NCBI GenBank assembly: GCA_022496805.1
Contig: CM040091.1
Span: forward strand, 20,016,336 to 20,080,335
Origin: Pohlia nutans
Lineage: Eukaryota > Streptophyta > Bryopsida > Bryales > Mniaceae
DNA length: 64,000 bases
Direction: 5' to 3'
Of the stretch, positions 34,604 to 48,382 are shown piece after piece (within the stretch, counting starts at the first letter, position 1; the number at the start of each line of letters is the position of its first letter). The translations under genes and the position numbers were made by a program. The notes beneath the pieces were generated by a model. That model was not told the DNA's origin. It did no database searches and saw only the letters and a program-made list of their open reading frames with translations.

Positions 34604-37600
34604 GTTGATTAATAATCATCTATCATCTATCTTCTTGACAGACACAACAAAGTGATCACGCCAGGTATGATTATTTGAGCATTGCCACCCATGCTAGGGA
34701 CGTTTTAAGAGAAGGGTTGCTTTTAGATATAGTTACCTTATGTGCCCAATCTTTACTTGTTGTTGTTGAAGAGGGTTTTTGGCAATTACTTGGGGGTTAA
34801 ACAATGGATTTTTGTACAAATTTTTCTTTTTCCAAACAAATGACACCTCCAAAACACGATTAGTATGCAAAGCAACAGTCCACTCTTGATATTTTGTCTA
34901 TTGGGATATGATAAAACTTCCAACTTGGTTCAAAATTTTGTACTTATAGAGAAAATTAGATATGTAGATTTTTTGTTTGCGACTGAGTACAAATGAAATC
35001 TTATAGCACATTTATATTCTTTGAACGGCTCGAAAGTCCTTTGCAGCCGTATAGTATCTTTTGTATTCAATGGCATTTCAACGACTACACACTTTTTAGT
35101 ACAAAGTAGAATAAATAACATGTACATAAAAATATATCACAATTCATATATTTAACCACGATTGAACAATTATAAGTTTAAATATAATGGGTTTTAAAGA
35201 GAGACCCCAACGGCCTTTTAAAGATTAATAGTAAAGCTTGATTCAAGACAAAAGCATTAAGTAATATGGGACCAAATATGTTTTTTGTGATTGGTTATAA
35301 TCTAAGCTCTTGTTGAATTTTATGTACTATTTGAATGTAAAAGAACAATAATCCTTTTTGAAATGGGCATAAATTCACCCAAGGATTTCTGCTAGTTTTC
35401 ATTTTCATGCAAGTTGTCCTAACAAAATATGAGCAATGTGAAAATTGGATGTTGGAAAGGTCTCAAAAATGAGCTTCCAATGGTATGTTAGACACTTCTT
35501 AATTCAAAAAATTACACTTGTAGTGAACAAATGAAGATTATGCACATGTTCCACATGTACAACACATAGTGGTGTAAAATTGCACATGATGAACTTGTGC
35601 AATTTTGTTTTATCAAGTTTTCTTTTAGTGAACTTATTATAGTTTAGTATGAATCAAGTATTATAGCAAATCCTTAGTAGTAAAATTTTCTCCAAACCAA
35701 AGGGATCAAGTATTACGGGATGTAGGAATTAATTTTGTATGTCCCAAAAATGGTGTTAAAAATTAATACTTTAATGCTATAAAACCCGAATGGTCTTCTT
35801 ATTTCTAGAGACCAAACGATAGAGTTAGTTTTTTTGAATCATAAAGATGTGGACATTATAAAGTTACGTTCATTCTTATAATTTTATAAGACTAATGCAT
35901 TAATGGTATTTTAATAAAAGTTGCATATTGTGATTGATATGTTATATCTATACAATATGATCTACCATTGCACTAATTAAATTAATCAATAATATTTGAA
36001 ATTAACTACAATTTCAAAGGTGGTTGTGAATTAAATATTAGTGATTTTTATGTGATGAATTTGCCATATATTTGAAATTTGAAGTTTTTCGTATGATGAT
36101 TTTCAAATCTTATAGTACATAATTGTCGAAATTATGGTTTGGAAAAATACATAAATAATAGAGAACTTAACTTCTAGTTATCCTAGGGGTTGTGCCTTGA
36201 AAATGTACCAAAACTTCCAATGACTACAAAAATTGAAAGAAATTACGCAAAATTTGGATATATGATAAGTACACAAGTGACATTGTGCAAATTATCATGT
36301 TTTGATCAGAATGACTTATATTTAAACATATTTATACATGAAAATAAGACTCTTGTTTTAATTTCATTTCAAAATGAATAATATTTTTGATTATTTTATA
36401 GATATACACGACTATTTATCACAAGATGTTTACTTGGCTTTTTCTTATAAACATACCCTGTAGTTTGTGAAAAATACTAATAATTAACCAAAGGTCAAGA
36501 TCTTCTATTTGTTGAACTATTATTTTATATCTATTTATAATACTAAGATGTTGATCATATAATTTTTTTAAAAACTAGGTTAATTATACCACGTTGATAG
36601 CCTTACGATTTCAGCTTATCAAGTCTACGGTCTTAAGTTTAGTCTATTGAAGTGTCAATACTATAAATTTTGTTTTTGATGGTTTTCAAATTTTGATGTT
36701 TATAAAGTAATGTACAAATAACTACAAAAAATCTAAAAAGTTTGATTGTATATCAAATTATTGTGCACAACATCTCTTTTAAGACAAACTTCTTTAGAGT
36801 TTTGATAGAAAAGATTGAATTTTATACCTAGAAATCTAATATGACTTTGAAATCCATTGTGGTTTAATATTAAAATTTTAACAATAAAAATATATACTTG
36901 AATCAAGAATTTGTTTATGTATTCATATTTCTTTTATTTTAGAGTTAAAGGGGTAGAATTGCCGAATCTTATTCTTGTTTGGTTTTACACAATCATTGGG
37001 AAATCTTCTTAATTTTCAATTCCAAACCACATTCTTGATATGATTTAATTGTGTATTTACTTGAATAACAAAATTGATGGTTTTGAATCGCGATTGTAGT
37101 GCGAGTTGTAGTGGCTGTAGAAAAAGTCTATATGTAGAGTTGGAAGAGCTGCTTATTTTAGAGCATATAACCTTGTAAAAATGAAGGAAATATGAGCAAC
37201 TTTTGAAGTGATTCTAGCTCAATTTTCACGTGTAGATTTAGCAAATAATACAAGGAATCCCACACTAAGATAAGCAATAGCCAAGAACTTTTGCAAATCT
37301 TGAATTTTTGTAGACAATAGACATTTTGTGATCTTGTAGATTGTAGCGATCTTATAGATTGTAGCGATCTTATTGTTGTTTTGATAATTTGCCAACAAAT
37401 ACAACCATTTTAGGAATTTTTCACAATCCCAACAACTTTTATGAGGTACATGTTGCAATTATAGCCAAAGATAAAAAACATTATAGCCGTTTAATTATCA
37501 TTGGTTCCGTCTATGTTTTAAATTTTGGAGACCCAATTCCACATAATGTATGTGTCATATAAATAATCAATGACAAATCACTATATATAGGATTCTATCA

Positions 37601-39789
37601 CATGAGCAATGAAGTACAAGACTACATCTACATTTATTCATAGAAAATGCTTTGGTGGGCTTGATATAAAAAAATAATAACATGCTAGACTCAAGTTTCA
37701 CAGCAGATAAAATTGTCTTAAAAAACTTATCACTTCAATGTGTCAAACAAGACATTTACACAACCCCAATTCTTAGTGCACATTGTGCATTTTGTTCAAA
37801 AAAACAAAAAACCTTTCACACCAATTTAAAAAGTGTATAATAATTATTCTATGAAAAATGAAGTGAACCAACATTTTTATTTACACACATATTAAAAGAC
37901 ATATTAACTATAGAATATAATTTTAGTATGTCAAATTAATTTTATCATGAAGATTTATGTATCAAAACTCCCATTCTAACGAGCATTCTAACAATAATTT
38001 GATCATTTTGACTGTAAATATAGTTCATGTTTGATTCTATAACTAATTTTTAAAAATAATTCCACATGAAAAATTTCATTATGATAAACACTATAAAATT
38101 CAATCCATGAGAAAAGTTTTTCAAAGCAAAGAAATAATTCAAATCTACCAAAAATAGCACATTTTTATGATTAAAAATTAAATCTATTAATTTTTTTGAA
38201 AATATTGAAAAAAGCCTCTCTTCACATATTTTAACGTTGGAAAAAATCATAGAAGATTTGTAGCTAAAAATTTCATCCACAACCCTCATCTCTCCTTGTT
38301 TTTTCGAATTTGGAGTGCATGTTATGCATTGTGACTGCAATGCAATGGTTTTACTTTTCACACTAATCTCCTATTAAGAGGTACATTATATCTTTAAATT
38401 TCTTTGACATATTCACTTAGGTTGCATTCTCTCTAAACCAAAACAAGTGTCGAAACTTTGAAACCCATATTCAAAATTTACAATGTAAATGTGGTGTTGA
38501 CTTCCAACACTCATGAAATACACAAAAAATTACGTAGAAATTGAAGATTTTTCAAGATTTCAGAAGACACTTTATGTACAAAAATGAGATATTTCCCCAA
38601 CTATTTCAAAATATCCAAAACATTTGTTAAAAATATTAATGACGTGATTTCGGTACTGATTTTTAATTTAAAGTACATTTAGATATGTTTTATATGAAAC
38701 GACCATTTTGAAGGATTAAAAAGTATTATTTATTTTTACTACAATGCATGCAAATGTTGATTTTTGGCAATTTTTATCACTTAACATAAAAACATGAAAT
38801 TTAGTGTATTCAACTAAAAATTTGATCTTGAATTAAAGTGTTTCATGTCATCCAGGTGTGGATATTCTTTTAATTAAAAATAATAATTTTAGTTAATTGG
38901 AGTGAACAAATTTGTCGAAATTTGGAAGTTTGGAAATTTTGAACATATATTTTTTTTCCAAATTTTGACAAAATTTTCCATTTGAATTGACTAAAATTAT
39001 TAAAAAAATAAACTATAAAATATCCACACCTGACTTTGGATGTTGTAATGCATATTTTGTGTGCATTCAATCTAGTGGAAAACATTAATTGGAATGTTGT
39101 GAAGGTTGTTTCGAAAACATGAAAATCAAAAGAATTCATCCTCTTCATTATATGGTAACACAAAACTTTGGTGTCTTTTTTTAATATGTTTGTACTATAT
39201 TTGAAAAATTTGTGATTCTTTACTTGGTATCATGGTTGTACAATGGTGCCCGCAATGGTGTCTTTGAATTAATATTAAAAGAGATTCTAACTCACATGAA
39301 TTGTGGGTATTATATTTGTGAGACTCAAGTACTCAAAGACTCCAATTTGGAATGGAGATATTTCATTTGAATTTATATTGTTTGTCATTGATATGTCATA
39401 TGTTCACAATATGTTCAAGTGGAATTTGTATTGTTCTTTTTCTTCAATTAGATGGGATTTGGATATAATTCGGCAAAATGCCCAAAATCATTTTAACATG
39501 TCCAAAAACCAAAAATAAAATTGGACAACCTGTCCACATGACATAAATTACTTTAAAGGAAATATTCCAAGACTAGTTAAGGTCTGTGTGAAAAATCAAC
39601 ACTAGAACAAAGGAGACACTTGCAAGCCATGTCAACGTCAAAGGAAGAGACGAAGGGCACAAAGATAGCACAACCCTTTGAAGATGTTTTTAGGAGCTTT
39701 TGGAGATGCTCTAAGAGTGGAGAGACATACAAAAGTGTGTGATAGGGACGTCAAGAAATGTGCAACAAACATACATAAAGCATCAAAAG
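34604..39789. other. Long AT-rich region without recognised genes
   Basis: Over 5 kb with no coding frame of interest. Within it: GGGGGTTAA at 34792-34800 and a CCTTTTAAAGATTAA at about 35214-35228 that could be eroded ends of a TTAA-type element; a short tandem atcttatagattgtagcg (twice) at about 37330-37372; and an inverted-repeat element at 38853-39032 (listed separately). Confidence 0.45.
38853..39032. mobile_element. Small inverted-repeat element
   Basis: 180 bp with ends CAGGTGTGGATATT and AATATCCACACCTG. Target duplications are not evident, so the superfamily is not assigned; the CAG start would suit hAT. Confidence 0.5.
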
Positions 39790-41680
39790 GTTTTCACCTA
39801 CTAAGAGACAAAAAAGAAGTTGAAATGTCATATGTACACTCTTCCATGTAATTACTATGGACCAAAAAATACAAAATTGTCTATGTGAAAATAGGGTGTG
39901 AAAATATCTTTGATCCACATTACAATCAAATGTGACTCATGTTAACCTCCTTAACATTTGAAAGAAAATGTATCAAGAAACCTAATCGAGTAAAATAATT
40001 TATAATGAATCCTAAGTTACTAGTAGTTTAAATCCCCGGGGGAGGCACTCGTGAAATTTTCAAAATGATGTGAGATATTAGCAAACAGGGTATGTTTTTA
40101 TTCATTTCACATAGAATTTTGAAATCTTTGAAAATAAAATGGGTTCTTTAAAAAAATAAAAATGTCAAGAGTTTTATTAAAAAATAATATAGAGTGCTTT
40201 TTAAAATTTATAGAATTTTTTTCAAGAATATACAATGGATATTTAGGTAAATTAAAAAATATTATTTTATATCTATAGCCCGTCAATAAATACATCGTTA
40301 ATGCATGTATATATAGAAAATAACTATAAACAACCTTCCCATGCTTAAATCATATGTATTAAAACTATCTTTTACACATTTGCTAGCAAAATGTGCCCAA
40401 CAACACTCTACATCAAAAATAAGATATGTCATTTGCCACCATGCCATCAACAACTCGACTCCAAACATATTTCCAACAACACTGTACATCAAAATAAGAT
40501 AAATCCATGAGATCTCCAAATTTCTAGCAAGTATCAAGAGGTTTTCACCTACTAAGAGCATCTCTTGTGGCTATCTACGCCAACAGCGGCTGGCATCTAA
40601 ATTTGTCTTCAACAACACTGTGCATCAAAGTAATATATGTACCTGTCTAGATCTCCAAATTATACGCAAGGTATCAAAGTATCATTTTCACGTTGGTCTT
40701 TACGTCAATTGAATTTGCAACGATATGCCTTCAAACCGGTCTCCAACAACACTCTACACCAAAATGAGACGTGTCTCTCAATATCTACCACACCTCCAGG
40801 TTTCTACTATCGTTCAGGCTCAATACAAATGCTTTAGATTTGGCAATTTCATCCTCACCGGCCACGTGTCCCCTCAGTTGTCACCTACTAAGAGCATCTC
40901 TTGTGGCTATCCACGCCAACAACGGCTTCAACAACGATGTACATCAACAACACTGTGCATCAAAATGTACATTTGTCTTCAACAACATTGTACATCAAAA
41001 TAATATATGTACCTGTCTAGATCTCCAAATTTATACGCAAGGTATCAATGTATCATTTTCACATTGGTCCTTACGTCAATTGAATTTGCAACGATATGCC
41101 TTCAAACATGTCTCCAAGAACACTCTACACCAAAATGAGACGTGTCTCTCAATACCCACCACACCTCCAGATTTCTACTATCGTCAGGCTCAATACGAAT
41201 GCTTTAGATTTTGCAATTTGATCCTCACCGGCCACGTGTCCCCCCTCAGGTGTCACTCGTCCACTCTTACTTTTCAATGCAATCAATAATTGTATACCAA
41301 GAGAAGCAAAGTCTATAGAACTCTCTATGTGTCAACCTTACTAATGTGAGATGAATCCTATACGCGACTGGAGCTTTGCATTTAATGGGATTTTTGGGTC
41401 AATCCTTATGAATTTCCCGAAGCCTCTCCTTTATATATCTCTTTTTGGGATGTAAACAATAGGGTGGTAGGAGATGCTCTAAGAGACCAAAAAAAAAAAG
41501 TCACAAGATCCGCATATACATTCTTCCATGCACTTACTACAAACTAAAATGAAGATCGTAATCCATGTGAAAACACAATGTGAAAATATCTCTAACCTAC
41601 AATGTAATTAAATATCACTCATGTCAACCTCCACAACATTTGCAAGAAAATGCACAATGTTTTGTAATTATTTCTACACA
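39790..41680. repeat. Complex repeat block X1 (inverted relative of 46240-47330)
   Basis: 39830-40545 matches, inverted, 46700-47320, including the sharply defined TAGTAGTTTAAATCCCCGGG at about 40020. At 40554 it is interrupted by a TAA-flanked insertion (40557-41479), after which a diverged copy of 39800-39970 resumes. Modules of the type ATCTCCAAATTT-TACGCAAGGTATCAA recur several times. A 172-codon frame at 40771-41289 is made of these modules and is not credible as a gene. Confidence 0.75.
40557..41479. mobile_element. Tourist-like insertion, GAGCATCTC ends
   Basis: 923 bp with short ends GAGCATCTC and GAGATGCTC and TAA flanks (40554-40556, 41480-41482). GAGCATCTC is a common Tourist/PIF terminus in plants. 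Inside, a segment of about 350-370 bp is tandemly duplicated (markers at 40557/40899 and 40640/41011). Confidence 0.6.
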
Positions 41681-41682
41681 TT

Positions 41683-42452
41683 TGTTAGCAGATAAATAAA
41701 AACTCCGGATCTCTCATAGAGACCGGCGTGAATATAGTGTCTGTTCATAATGCCAATGACACAGTGCCCACCAAACAAAGGGTCATTAGGACAAAACTAC
41801 TCTTCCCTTTCGAGAATAGGCACTACATCGGACCGAAACCAGTAACAAAAACCAAGAAACCAATCAGGGGGACATAGAACCACAATATTATGTTATGTTG
41901 GGGACTTGTTGGTTATTTTCTATCTTTCGTTTGTAAAGTAAGATGGAGGCAGCATGTTGTATGGCAATGGTGTTAATGTTTTGGAAGGTATTTTTAATGG
42001 CTGAGTTTGGTATTTTGAGTTTTCTTTCTAATGCTTGCATTGAGGGCATTTGTTAGAAATAATTGAAATGCCATGAATTTTGAATTCTCATTGGGCTTGA
42101 ATTTCCAAACCACACAACTCAAATTCACAAACTATGTATTTCCCACCAAAACTGTCAAAATAACTATTTTTAAAATACTGTAATTATTCATCACTCGAAC
42201 AATTCTAAACGTTTTTTTAAATGGGCATTCTTTGTACATATTCAAGAAACCACAATGATTTCATTTCTCACCCAAATACCGAAAATTTCAAAAATGAAAT
42301 TTGAATCTGTCAATGACACATAAAAATAAGCCTTCAAAAAACCAAAGAGAAAGAGAGGGAACCAAGCAGGGTTTTTTTGGGACGAACTATTGTCACATTG
42401 CACCCAAAATAAATGACTAAAAAATGGCCAAAAACTATGAAATATGATATTG
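41683..42452. other. AT-rich spacer
   Basis: Nothing recognised. Confidence 0.5.
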
Positions 42453-43214
42453 AATTAGGAATTTTTGCACTTGGCCAAGTGCATTGTCCGATGGCCACGA
42501 CGGGGCAAAATTTGCACTTTTTTGAAATTTTGCCCCTCTAAAATTTCATGTATTCTCATTTTTGAAATAGCAGATGGGTTGTCAAAAACGCGACCATATT
42601 TTCATGGAAAAATGTGCCAATAAAAACAAGGGGTGGACTTTTACAAGAGAACAATGTGCGAGTGATTGGCGAGTTGACGGAGGCGAAGATCAAAATTTCA
42701 ACAGAAGCAAAACCGCATTTTGTGGAGTATATTGCACTACAACTCGAAGAAATGAACAACGAGCGTTTGCAGAATGACCTTGATGCATATTAATAGGTTT
42801 AGTACGTCGTATGAGACACATGATTGGTACTATGAGCTACATTATGTAGCAACAATAGCCATTCAGTATAGCGCAATGTGTATTATTCAGTTGATCGTGT
42901 ATAGGTGATTTGAATGATTTGATATTTTGGTAGAAAATGTAGATAAATTTGTATCCATTTTTTATTTACCCCCTCAATACATTGTTTTGGAATAAATGAA
43001 GTACCAATGCAACATTTAATGCATGTGTGACCAAATTTGCATGATTGGAGTAAGTTGAAACCCCCAAAATTCCCACTTTAACACTTCATAAATTCCAAGC
43101 CCGTAAAACCTACAAGTACCAAAATTACACCCCCCAGCAATTTCACAAAGGTCCATTTATGTTCGACGAACAACAAGTGCATTGTTATATGGCCAAGTGC
43201 AAAAAGTCCTAATT
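42453..43214. mobile_element. Inverted-repeat DNA transposon remnant with possible SANT-like fragment
   Basis: 762 bp with inverted ends of about 25 bp (AATTAGGAATTTTTGCACTT... and ...AAGTGCAAAAAGTCCTAATT). The left end contains the perfect palindrome GCACTTGGCCAAGTGC. A plus-strand frame at 42574-42777 (KNKGWTFTREQCASDW within it) resembles the third helix region of Myb/SANT-like domains found in Harbinger and host proteins. This is a weak match and the frame is short. Confidence 0.5.
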
Positions 43215-43843
43215 TAGAGATAATCTTGGATAAAATTGTCAAATTGCGAATGAAAACAATACAACAATTATGGATATGTGATATTTTCTATTCAATATGT
43301 GAATGAATGTTGAAATATGGAGCACCAAGTGCTCTAACATTTTATATCGTCACTTTGGCACTTCATGAAAAATGAAATGAAATGTCCTGAAACCAATAGA
43401 GCATGTCTTTAGACCAGAGTATTTTTTCTATAAATAACTTTCATGTCCATCTCCGACAAGAAGCGTCAGCTTGTTGAGCACGTGCTTGGTGTGGGGGACG
43501 TGGAGATTCTTCCTTGAAAACTCATGTGAGCTATGGGGGAAGCTTCTTCAGCATTGGAGAGGTTCAAGGTTCGAATCTCTCTAACAATTTAGAGCATTGA
43601 TATTGGTCGAAATTAGCCCTTAAACGACATATGTTTTTCTGACACCACACCCAAAATCTCTTTTAAATTCCATTTTAAGCATGATTCTGTATTTAATTTA
43701 CTTTGGCTCTATACTAAAGAAGTATAGATATCTCCAAGGTGCTCCGTTTGGCATTTTAAAAACCCCATTTAGTGGAATGGAGTAGAAGTTATGAGCAAGA
43801 TTCTTCCAAAATATAACCAAGCCCGTGGGGCTTGCATTGTTTT
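43215..43843. other. AT-rich spacer with a tRNA-like B box
   Basis: 43567-43578 reads AGGTTCGAATCTC, close to the RNA polymerase III B box GGTTCGANNC, after GTGAGCTATGGGGGAAGC. No cloverleaf could be drawn, so this is at most a decayed tRNA or SINE head. Confidence 0.3.
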
Positions 43844-43847
43844 TTAA

Positions 43848-44427
43848 CCCCTAAACGTACCAGGGTGTCCCTGGAATTGACAGTTTGAGAAAAAACATAA
43901 TAAACTACCATTTAGAAGAATATTCTGGAATTGAAATACAAATGAAAGTTCTAGATCTTGAATTTTAGATTCAATCCGTGCGGTTTGATTCACTAATACA
44001 ATCACCAATATTTAATTATAAAATTTGAAAGTTAAAATTAAAACTTCCTTCTAAATTCGATTACAAACTAAATTTCAATATTTTTTGAGTAAAATTTGAT
44101 GGAATGAGTTTGAAATGAGATACTCTTAAATGTGATGATACTTTGAAATTTTTGTGTTTCTTAAATTTATGACCTCATTTTTCTCGATTCCACTTTGAAC
44201 TAGAGTCAATGCAATTTTGGCTTGGTCAACGACTAGACATACTTCTACATTTGTAATTTTAGAAAAATATGTACTCTAGTATGACTAAATCCAACCATTA
44301 GATAGGACAACAACTTGGTGAAGAATCTCCAATAAATTGGATGAGTTTCATCCAAGCATTGATGAGAACGTGAGAAGGCTTTGAATTCATTCGTGATTGA
44401 GTTTCTGGACTCTGGGACGTTTAGGGG
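43848..44427. mobile_element. piggyBac-like element, family D copy 1 (intact)
   Basis: 580 bp from CCCCTAAACGTACC to GGGACGTTTAGGGG, with TTAA at 43844-43847 and 44428-44431. It is an inverted copy of 32824-33403 at the same length. Confidence 0.95.
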
Positions 44428-44431
44428 TTAA

Positions 44432-46239
44432 GGGATAAAAGAGCCAAAACTCATTTTTGTCGCTTTTCAAGCTAAAATCCCAATATTTCCTTGTCTTTTC
44501 TCTTGTAAATTTTTTTGCTCGACTTTACAGATAACTCTAATGTCATGATGGGGTTGATTTGGTTTGTGCCACAGTTGGTTCCATTGTGTGGACTGGCTAC
44601 AAGCAGGCTGGGGTTTGCTTGTTGCTGAGGGACACTGATGTCCCGTTTTCCAGGACCACTGATTACAGAGTTACAGACACCCCGCAATTTTGATACCCGC
44701 GTGGTTTCCGCAACAGTACTTTCGACCATCATGTTGAAACCAAGGGAATTGCCACTTGCTTGTTAACTTACAGTTTGAGATTCATGGAACAAATGGAATT
44801 TTGATTCACGCCACCCTATTTGTTGGCTCTGACCGTAGCCGTAGGGAAGAGGCATTGCGGGGACACCCATTTTCTTGGGCTAAAAATAACCGTAGCAAAA
44901 ATATTTCGTTCATGATTCCACTAAAATGTATTCTCGTCCTTCATCCATGTTATTTCAGTCATAGCTCCTTGTAGCATAGTTGTTGTTTTTTTAGTTTAAA
45001 AAATAAAAATAAAAATAAAAAAAGACCAAAGTTTTCTTTGTTTTTTAAGTTCATAAGTATCATACCTGATCGTTGGGATTGATTAATTAAAAAAAACTTG
45101 CCCAAATGTTGTGGGTATTTCCAAAAATTCTATGAATATTTTTCAAGATTCTCCTTTTTGTCCTAGAAAATAGAATTTAAAATAAAATAAATCCTAAATT
45201 TTGGAGGTTCTCTTTTTATAATTTCTATTTTTTACTGGATCTTGACGACGAGACAACTAGTTACAATAGTTCACGTGTTAGATTATGCATGAAGTTCAAG
45301 TGGATTTTGTAATTACAATTTCTAACAAGCATTGTTCATGAATAGTCTCTTGGTTGGCTCTCTTAGGCTTGAGGGAATGTGTTGGAATTCTCTTTTCGCA
45401 TCAGGGAGGTTTAGATTTCTATACCCCACGATGATATTAAGGCCTTGCGTTAGATTATCCTCCATCTCATCGTAGTCCAGTTGTGCATGTTTTTTAAACT
45501 CAAAACAAGTTAAAGATAAGTTCAACAAGTTTCCACTTTGAGACACTCTTTTTAGTTAACTCTATTATATCCCACTTCTCGTTGGTGTGGGGTTTTGAAC
45601 ATACACGCTATTTATTTACATTGGCTTTAGAAAGCAATTGGAGTTTTACTTTTAGATTTATCACTACAAAACTTTCTCAGAATATAACATCGGTTTTTAT
45701 GGTTCAAAGTTTTATAAGAGGGTCCTAAGTTTGTGACAACAAAAACTAATAATTGTTCATTATTCTTTAATAATTGTTCATTAGTCTTTGAATTTTCATT
45801 ATTTCTGTCATAAGAAGAATTGTCCTTATTTGTTTCTATTTAAATTTAACAATTCATTTTTTTTTTTAAATCACATGTTGTATCTGGATGATGTGGTCGC
45901 ATAAACGTAGAAAAGTGTCAGTCTAGTTTCAATTTGGATTCCTATGTTCATTTTTGGTAGACCGCAGTTGTTTACAACAATCTCGGTGGCTCATTTGCGT
46001 AATAAAGTGTCTAAATGTAGGATGGCAATGTACAATGCTAAACAAGGCAATGAATATTTTTATTATCGTTACATGGGATCTAGAAATATACTTGTTAGAG
46101 AGCTTTTTGTTCCAATATAAAATTAATCATGTTTTTTTTCATTCCTACATTAGTTGAAACCCATTGAAGTCATATGTGAATTACATTCTTGCATTCGTAG
46201 AGGAACGACAGTAGAAAAATTAGGAGGTGTGACAAGTTT
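44432..46239. other. Spacer, mostly unrecognised
   Basis: 44550-44700 contains a plus-strand open stretch (VGSIVWTGYKQAGVCLLL) that looks faintly coding but ends in a stop and has no neighbours in frame. 45320-45560 resembles 52570-52700 (cattctattgt-type flank with ttagttaactctattatat), an old shared repeat. No gene called. Confidence 0.4.
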
Positions 46240-47330
46240 GAAGGCTTATCGTTGCAAATCCAATTGACGTAGATACCTACGTGAAAATGATCCCTTGATA
46301 CTTTGCGTATAAATTTGGAGATTTAGGCAAGATACATATATTATTTTGATGTAGAGTGTTGTAAGGGACATGTTTAGAGGCAAGTCGTTGTTGGCGTAGA
46401 TAACGACAAAAGATGCTTTTAGTTGGTGAAAACCTCTTGATGCTTTGCGTAGAAATTTGGAGATCTAGTGGGCAAGAGACAAGAGACGCATTTTATTTTG
46501 ATGTAGAGTGTTGTAGGGGACACATTTAGAGGCAAGTCGTTGGCGTAGATAGCGACAAAAGATGCTTTTAGTTGGTGAAAACCTCTTGATGCTTTGCGTA
46601 GAAATTTGGAGATCTTGTGGGCAAGAGACAAGAGACGCATTCTATTTTGATGTAGACTGCTGTTGGAAATATGTTTGGAGTGCAGCCACGTTGAAGACTT
46701 GGTGGACAAAGGACATATCTTATTTTGATGTCGAGTGTTGTTGGGGACATTTTGCTAGCGAATGTGTAAAAGATAGTTTTAAAACATATGATTTAAGCAT
46801 GGCGAGGCCACTAATAGCTATTTTCTCTATACACATGCATTAGCCATGCATTTATTGAGGGGCTATGGATATAAAATAATATTTTTTAATTTACCATAAT
46901 ATCCATTGTATGTTCTTGAAAATTTTCAATTGTATATTCTTGAATAAGTTTTTAAAATGCACCCTATATAATTTATGATAAAACTCTTGACATTTGACAA
47001 ATTTTTTAAGAACCTATTTTATTTTTAAAAAATTCAAAATTCTATGTGAAATGAATAAAACATACCCTATTTTCTATCTCAAGTCATTTTGAAAATTTCA
47101 CAAGTGCCTCCCCCGGGGATTTAAACTACTAGTACTTTAAAGTTCATTATACATTCTTTTACTCAATTAGGTTTCATGGTACATTTTATTGCAAATGTTA
47201 AGGAAGTTAACATGAATGGTATTTGATTATAATGTAAATCAAAGATATTTTCACACCCTATTTTCAAATAGACATTCTTTGTATTTGTTGGTTCATAGTA
47301 ATTACATATGAAGTCATATGTGAAAATTAC
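46240..47330. repeat. Complex repeat block X2 with internal 150-bp tandem duplication
   Basis: Inverted counterpart of block X1. The segment starting agatgcttttagttggtgaa occurs at 46409 and 46559, a period of 150 bp, with a third diverged unit upstream. It ends with CCCCCGGGGATTTAAACTAC at about 47110 and then matches the outer part of X1. Short frames repeat the peptide YFDVECCW. They derive from the repeat and are not called as genes. Confidence 0.75.
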
Positions 47331-47460
47331 ATTCTTGCACAAATAAAAGATGAATTAGAGCTTCCTCTATGATACATAGCAAGCATCTTTTCATGATCCC
47401 AAATATTTGTGTAAAAATTGTAGCCTTTATTCATGAAAGGCCAACAATTCATGACTTTAA

Positions 47461-48378
47461 CCCCTAAAGGACTAGGTGGACAAATTGTGTCCACGAATAA
47501 TTTCATTACTTGAATAACTTGTTTGGATTTCATAATTTTGACTCAATGTTAACTAGAGAATTGAAAATGTTCGTTTCAAGAACACAAAAAAACTTCAAGA
47601 TTTGCAATTACGTTGATTGATTCATTGCGAAAAAACTAAAACGTCAACGTAGGTGAACCTGGGACAAAGTAGTTAGGGCGGTTGATGACTTGGAGGGCGT
47701 TTTCATACTTGAACGTCACATTTGTAAAATAAAAAAAAAGTGTCCAATATGTAAAATATTTGCCAATACTGCATCATTAACACTATAAAATAATTACGAA
47801 AAATGTTTAAATATATTTTAAATGGAATATTTTCAAAATAATTGGAATCTTTTCTACATATTTTATATTATTTTGGAATATTTTGGAATATTTCAAATAT
47901 ATATTTGAATTCTTTAAAAAAAATTGCAATGTAAAAATTAATAACGATCACAAATACCGGCTCAACGAGTCACCAATAAGTCACTTCACACAACATAAAT
48001 CTTTGAGAATCAATCATTGTTGTTGTATTTAGTTTTAGAACACCATTTTTTGTGGGCACCTAGATATAGTACATCTTTGTATGCTCCTAAACTTTCAAAC
48101 GTTAATCATGGTTTCTAAATTTATGAGAAAGTTTGCAATGAATGACCTGTTGGTTTTATTCAAAATTTTCAAAATTCAACTTATGATCAAACCTTATAAT
48201 CATGTAATATATACGGTAGATTGTTCTGAAAATTAATGTACAGTCTCATGACTAAGTCCTTTTTGAACTTTAACGGTGAAGTTTTCTACATGAATACCAA
48301 TCAAGAGATACAATTGCCTTTCTGAAAGCATCACAAGAAAGTGATAAAATTTTAGGAATGAGCATGGTCCTTTAGGGG
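47461..48378. mobile_element. piggyBac-like element, family H copy 2
   Basis: 918 bp from CCCCTAAAGGACTAGG to CATGGTCCTTTAGGGG, with TTAA at 47457-47460 and 48379-48382. It is near-identical to 440-1354 over the full length, the closest pair in the window. Confidence 0.95.
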
Positions 48379-48382
48379 TTAA

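Noticed and set aside
40771..41289. 172-codon frame in repeat block X1
   Set aside because: It consists of the repeated modules translated in one frame and crosses a tandem duplication; nothing suggests selection.
43520..43590. tRNA gene
   Set aside because: A B-box-like GGTTCGAATC is present, but no acceptor stem or anticodon arm can be formed.
44472..44974. Short frames on both strands after family D copy 1
   Set aside because: One plus-strand stretch looks faintly coding, but stops interrupt it and neither strand gives a continuous or recognisable protein.
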